A stretch of 64,000 nt of DNA from Spongospora subterranea f. sp. subterranea (lineage: Eukaryota; Endomyxa: Phytomyxea; Phytomyxea; Plasmodiophorida). Both the position numbers and the translations under genes were made by a program. Positions within the stretch are counted from its first letter, which is position 1; every line of letters starts with the position of its first letter. The DNA lies in assembly GCA_049724395.1 (NCBI GenBank), contig JAUGWO010000202.1:1-64000 (forward strand), in the 5' to 3' direction. The notes beneath the pieces are model-generated. The model worked only from the letters and a program-made list of their open reading frames with translations. It was not told the DNA's origin and did not search any database. This document shows, piece by piece, positions 61,967 through 64,000 of the stretch.

Positions 61967-63664
61967 TCATCCGAGTTTCTGAACTTTTTTTCTTACATTT
62001 TCGTGCAGGATGCCGAATTCTTCGTCCATTTCGAATTCTTGCTGTTGTTGTAGAAGTGCTAACAGATCTATATCGAACTCGGAATCGCATTTGGCGGTTT
62101 TACCCATCTTTTCCTCAGATAACGTCTTCGTGTCGGCCTCCATCGTTGCGTCGGAATTGACGATATTCCTCTGGCTCGGTTCCAGCTTGATCGAGGCGAT
62201 GGCCTCGAACGCGGCGATATGCGCCTGATCGATTTCGCGGAAATGCGGCGATAACTCTCTAGGTGATCCCGGTGCAGTTGAGACGGGTGATTTCAGATAC
62301 GATGGCACTTTGGACGCCCGTTGGCTCCCATCTAACGCAATCGGATACCTAAAACCAATCCTCGTGAGCAATTCGCCAACTTTCTGGAATTTCGATTGTT
62401 TGAAAGGTTCTAGAACATCTACTCTCGCAAACGGCAAGAATGCAAATTGGATAATCAACACGCGGACGAGTCTGTACCTTTTCCAGAAACTGACGAGGTT
62501 TTCCTGTCCAACGAGATCTCTAACGGCGCTGATATTTCCTCGAACAATGATCGGCAGCTTCCAGATCGATACAGACCGTGCCTGAACAATCGTGCATTTC
62601 GTCTAGGAACGCGTCTTTAAGAGGGCGAACCCGTACAGATTGTTTACCAACAACTCACGTCGGATAAAGTGGCGCCGATGGCGTCGACAACGCTCGGGAA
62701 GAAACCGATAGCCCTACCCGTTCCGAATTCGTAAAGTCGGGCGATGTCACAGGAGACGACGACAGTGTAGACGCCGATGGGGTCGAAGGCGATAGCCGCT
62801 GGCGGGTTTCCGGACCGTGGATACGACAGACACCCGCGCCATTCGCCATCATCCAGATCCCAGACTCCAACCTCACCTATCGTGAGGCTCAGAACAATTC
62901 GGCCACCATTGTCAGCGTGGCTTGGGCGCCCTCAACAACAACAAAATCACGAACGTTCAAATACAAACAGAGACCATGTTCTTCGCGTTGGAAAAAAATA
63001 TTAGCTGAGAGAGTAAAGGTAGAACTTTGGGGGAAACATAAGATGGCCGGAGACGGTAACTCAGTCACTGTCAGCGGAAACGAAATTGGGCAGAAACGTA
63101 AATGGCAAAACACAACATCGGTGTGTGCTATTTCTGGAAAGATTCGAGATCATTGCGATTGGGAATGGGATCATATTGAGAGAGGAGCCTGTTCAAAAGA
63201 CATTCATTTGAACACTGATAAACGACTAAAACACCAAATACACTGAAAGAAACGAGTGGAGCGCGGCGGAACATTTGCTATTGTGTGGATTATCGATGAC
63301 CGGCGTTAGTGGCTACGATAGCATACTGTCCCGAGGGGTGGATGGCGAACGCCGATATCGGGGACGATCGCCGGAATCGGCGCCGAACAGAGACGGTCTG
63401 GTTGATGGTGTCGACTTGCGTCGCCTGGATCTGTTGACAGTCCTCGGTGCTGTGCAGCAGATCGATAATGGGTCCCCGAGGCCCGAACCCACAGACGCCA
63501 TTCAGCACCGTATTCGACTCAATCACCCTGATCACGATCGTTGGCTCATCGAAAATCAACGAAACAGCCCGGTCGCAAATATCAAATTTCGTTTGTAGAA
63601 AGTTCAACTTGGTTGTGAGTTTGGAAATGGTAAAAAAACAATTTTTGGCCAAATAAATCTGCAA
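61967..63664 (-). CDS. WD40-repeat-like protein, 5' end unresolved
   Basis: Minus exons include a blade-like segment (SPISAFAIHPSGQYAIVATN, about 63300-63360), then GRIVLSLTIGEVGVWDLDDG and PPAAIAFDPIGVYTVVVSCD, IARLYEFGTGRAIGF ending at a donor at 62659. Exon 62581-62478 (ARSVSIWKLPIIVRGNISAV) and last exon 62423-61967 follow in correct phase (VDVLEPFKQSKFQKVGELLT). The C-terminus is Glu/Gln-rich and probably coiled (LLALLQQQQEFEMDEEFGIL, RKKVQKLG). The DPIG/VVVSCDIARLYE text recalls WDR82/Swd2 and similar propellers, but I cannot assign an ortholog. The region 63582-63850 may hold a further upstream exon, and the gene may extend beyond the window. Confidence 0.5.
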
Positions 63665-63833
63665 ACGGATCGGAAACCCGACGATGAACGGTTTTGCCTA
63701 CGCGGATGGGAACGCTCGCTGCACGATGATCCCATCGCGATTGCGCCGGCCCCCATCCAGGAGCACCAGTCGACAATCGCCTTGATATGCGGTTAGATAT
63801 CTGGGCCCATGGATCAGCGATGGACACACACAC

Positions 63834-64000
63834 ACAAATATATCAACAACCCTCTGGTCTGATCGAAATTCACCAAATTGATGAAAACAAAAATTCTGAG
63901 GAAAACCTTTTGATCAAATGTGAACACGAATGCGGACTGAAAAAAATACAATCGTCAATCGGTTTGCCGTTTCAGTGGAGCTGGTGTGTGGGAAATTACG
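63834..64000. other. window edge, nothing assigned
   Basis: A short CA run precedes it (about 63824-63835). AT-rich sequence to the end of the window; it may be an intron or upstream region of the WD40-like gene. Confidence 0.3.

Noticed and set aside
63400-63480. Shared GFGPR text between the 63-kb and 56-kb minus genes
   Set aside because: The similarity is limited to five or six residues and the surroundings differ, so I treat it as chance rather than a shared domain.

Overview
This is nuclear DNA from a compact, intron-rich eukaryote. Coding regions are cut by many GT-AG introns, most of them about 48-60 nt long, and I see no operons, Shine-Dalgarno sites, CRISPR, rRNA or tRNA. The gene set fits a protist or a small-genome invertebrate: centrin, Qa-SNARE syntaxins, 14-3-3, VPS50/syndetin, CDC27/APC3, a Furry-family scaffold, phenylalanine hydroxylase, cytosolic-type LysRS and a bacterial-type citrate/2-methylcitrate synthase. 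I cannot name the clade from the sequence alone. All gene models are manual: I read splice sites by eye and kept a model when codon phase and family alignment agreed. Phase sums close exactly for centrin, PAH, LysRS, 14-3-3, syntaxins B and C, the second EF-hand gene and the HMG/histone-fold gene.

Layout. 0-6 kb is repeat-rich: a satellite block, a 528-bp tandem duplication, an orphan secreted-protein ORF with a frame break, and a decayed DDE transposase. 6-24 kb holds the HMG-box/histone-fold gene (-), centrin (+), two EF-hand genes (+), a bacterial-type citrate synthase (-), phenylalanine hydroxylase (+) with three microexons, and a poorly resolved H15-like gene (-). 24-33 kb holds LysRS, syntaxin A, 14-3-3 and syntaxin B, all on +. 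33-37 kb is VPS50 (-). 37.7-44.3 kb is a transposon graveyard (hAT fragment, LINE, copia fossil, 35-bp minisatellite, gag-like fossil with a 40-bp foldback) surrounding syntaxin C (-). 45-53.8 kb is one very large Furry-like gene whose last exons encode an RGS domain. 54-64 kb holds a CDCA7-type zinc-finger gene (+), an unrecognised gene (-), CDC27 (+) and a WD40-like gene (-) that probably continues past the window.

Functional themes are membrane traffic (three syntaxins plus the EARP subunit VPS50), cell cycle and morphogenesis (centrin, CDC27, Furry, CDCA7-like), calcium signalling (three consecutive EF-hand genes) and amino-acid/propionate metabolism (PAH, citrate synthase). The strongest candidates for something undescribed are the Furry-RGS fusion, the HMG-box/histone-fold fusion, the microexons at the PAH iron site, and the syntaxin trio with one copy that has lost its zero-layer glutamine.
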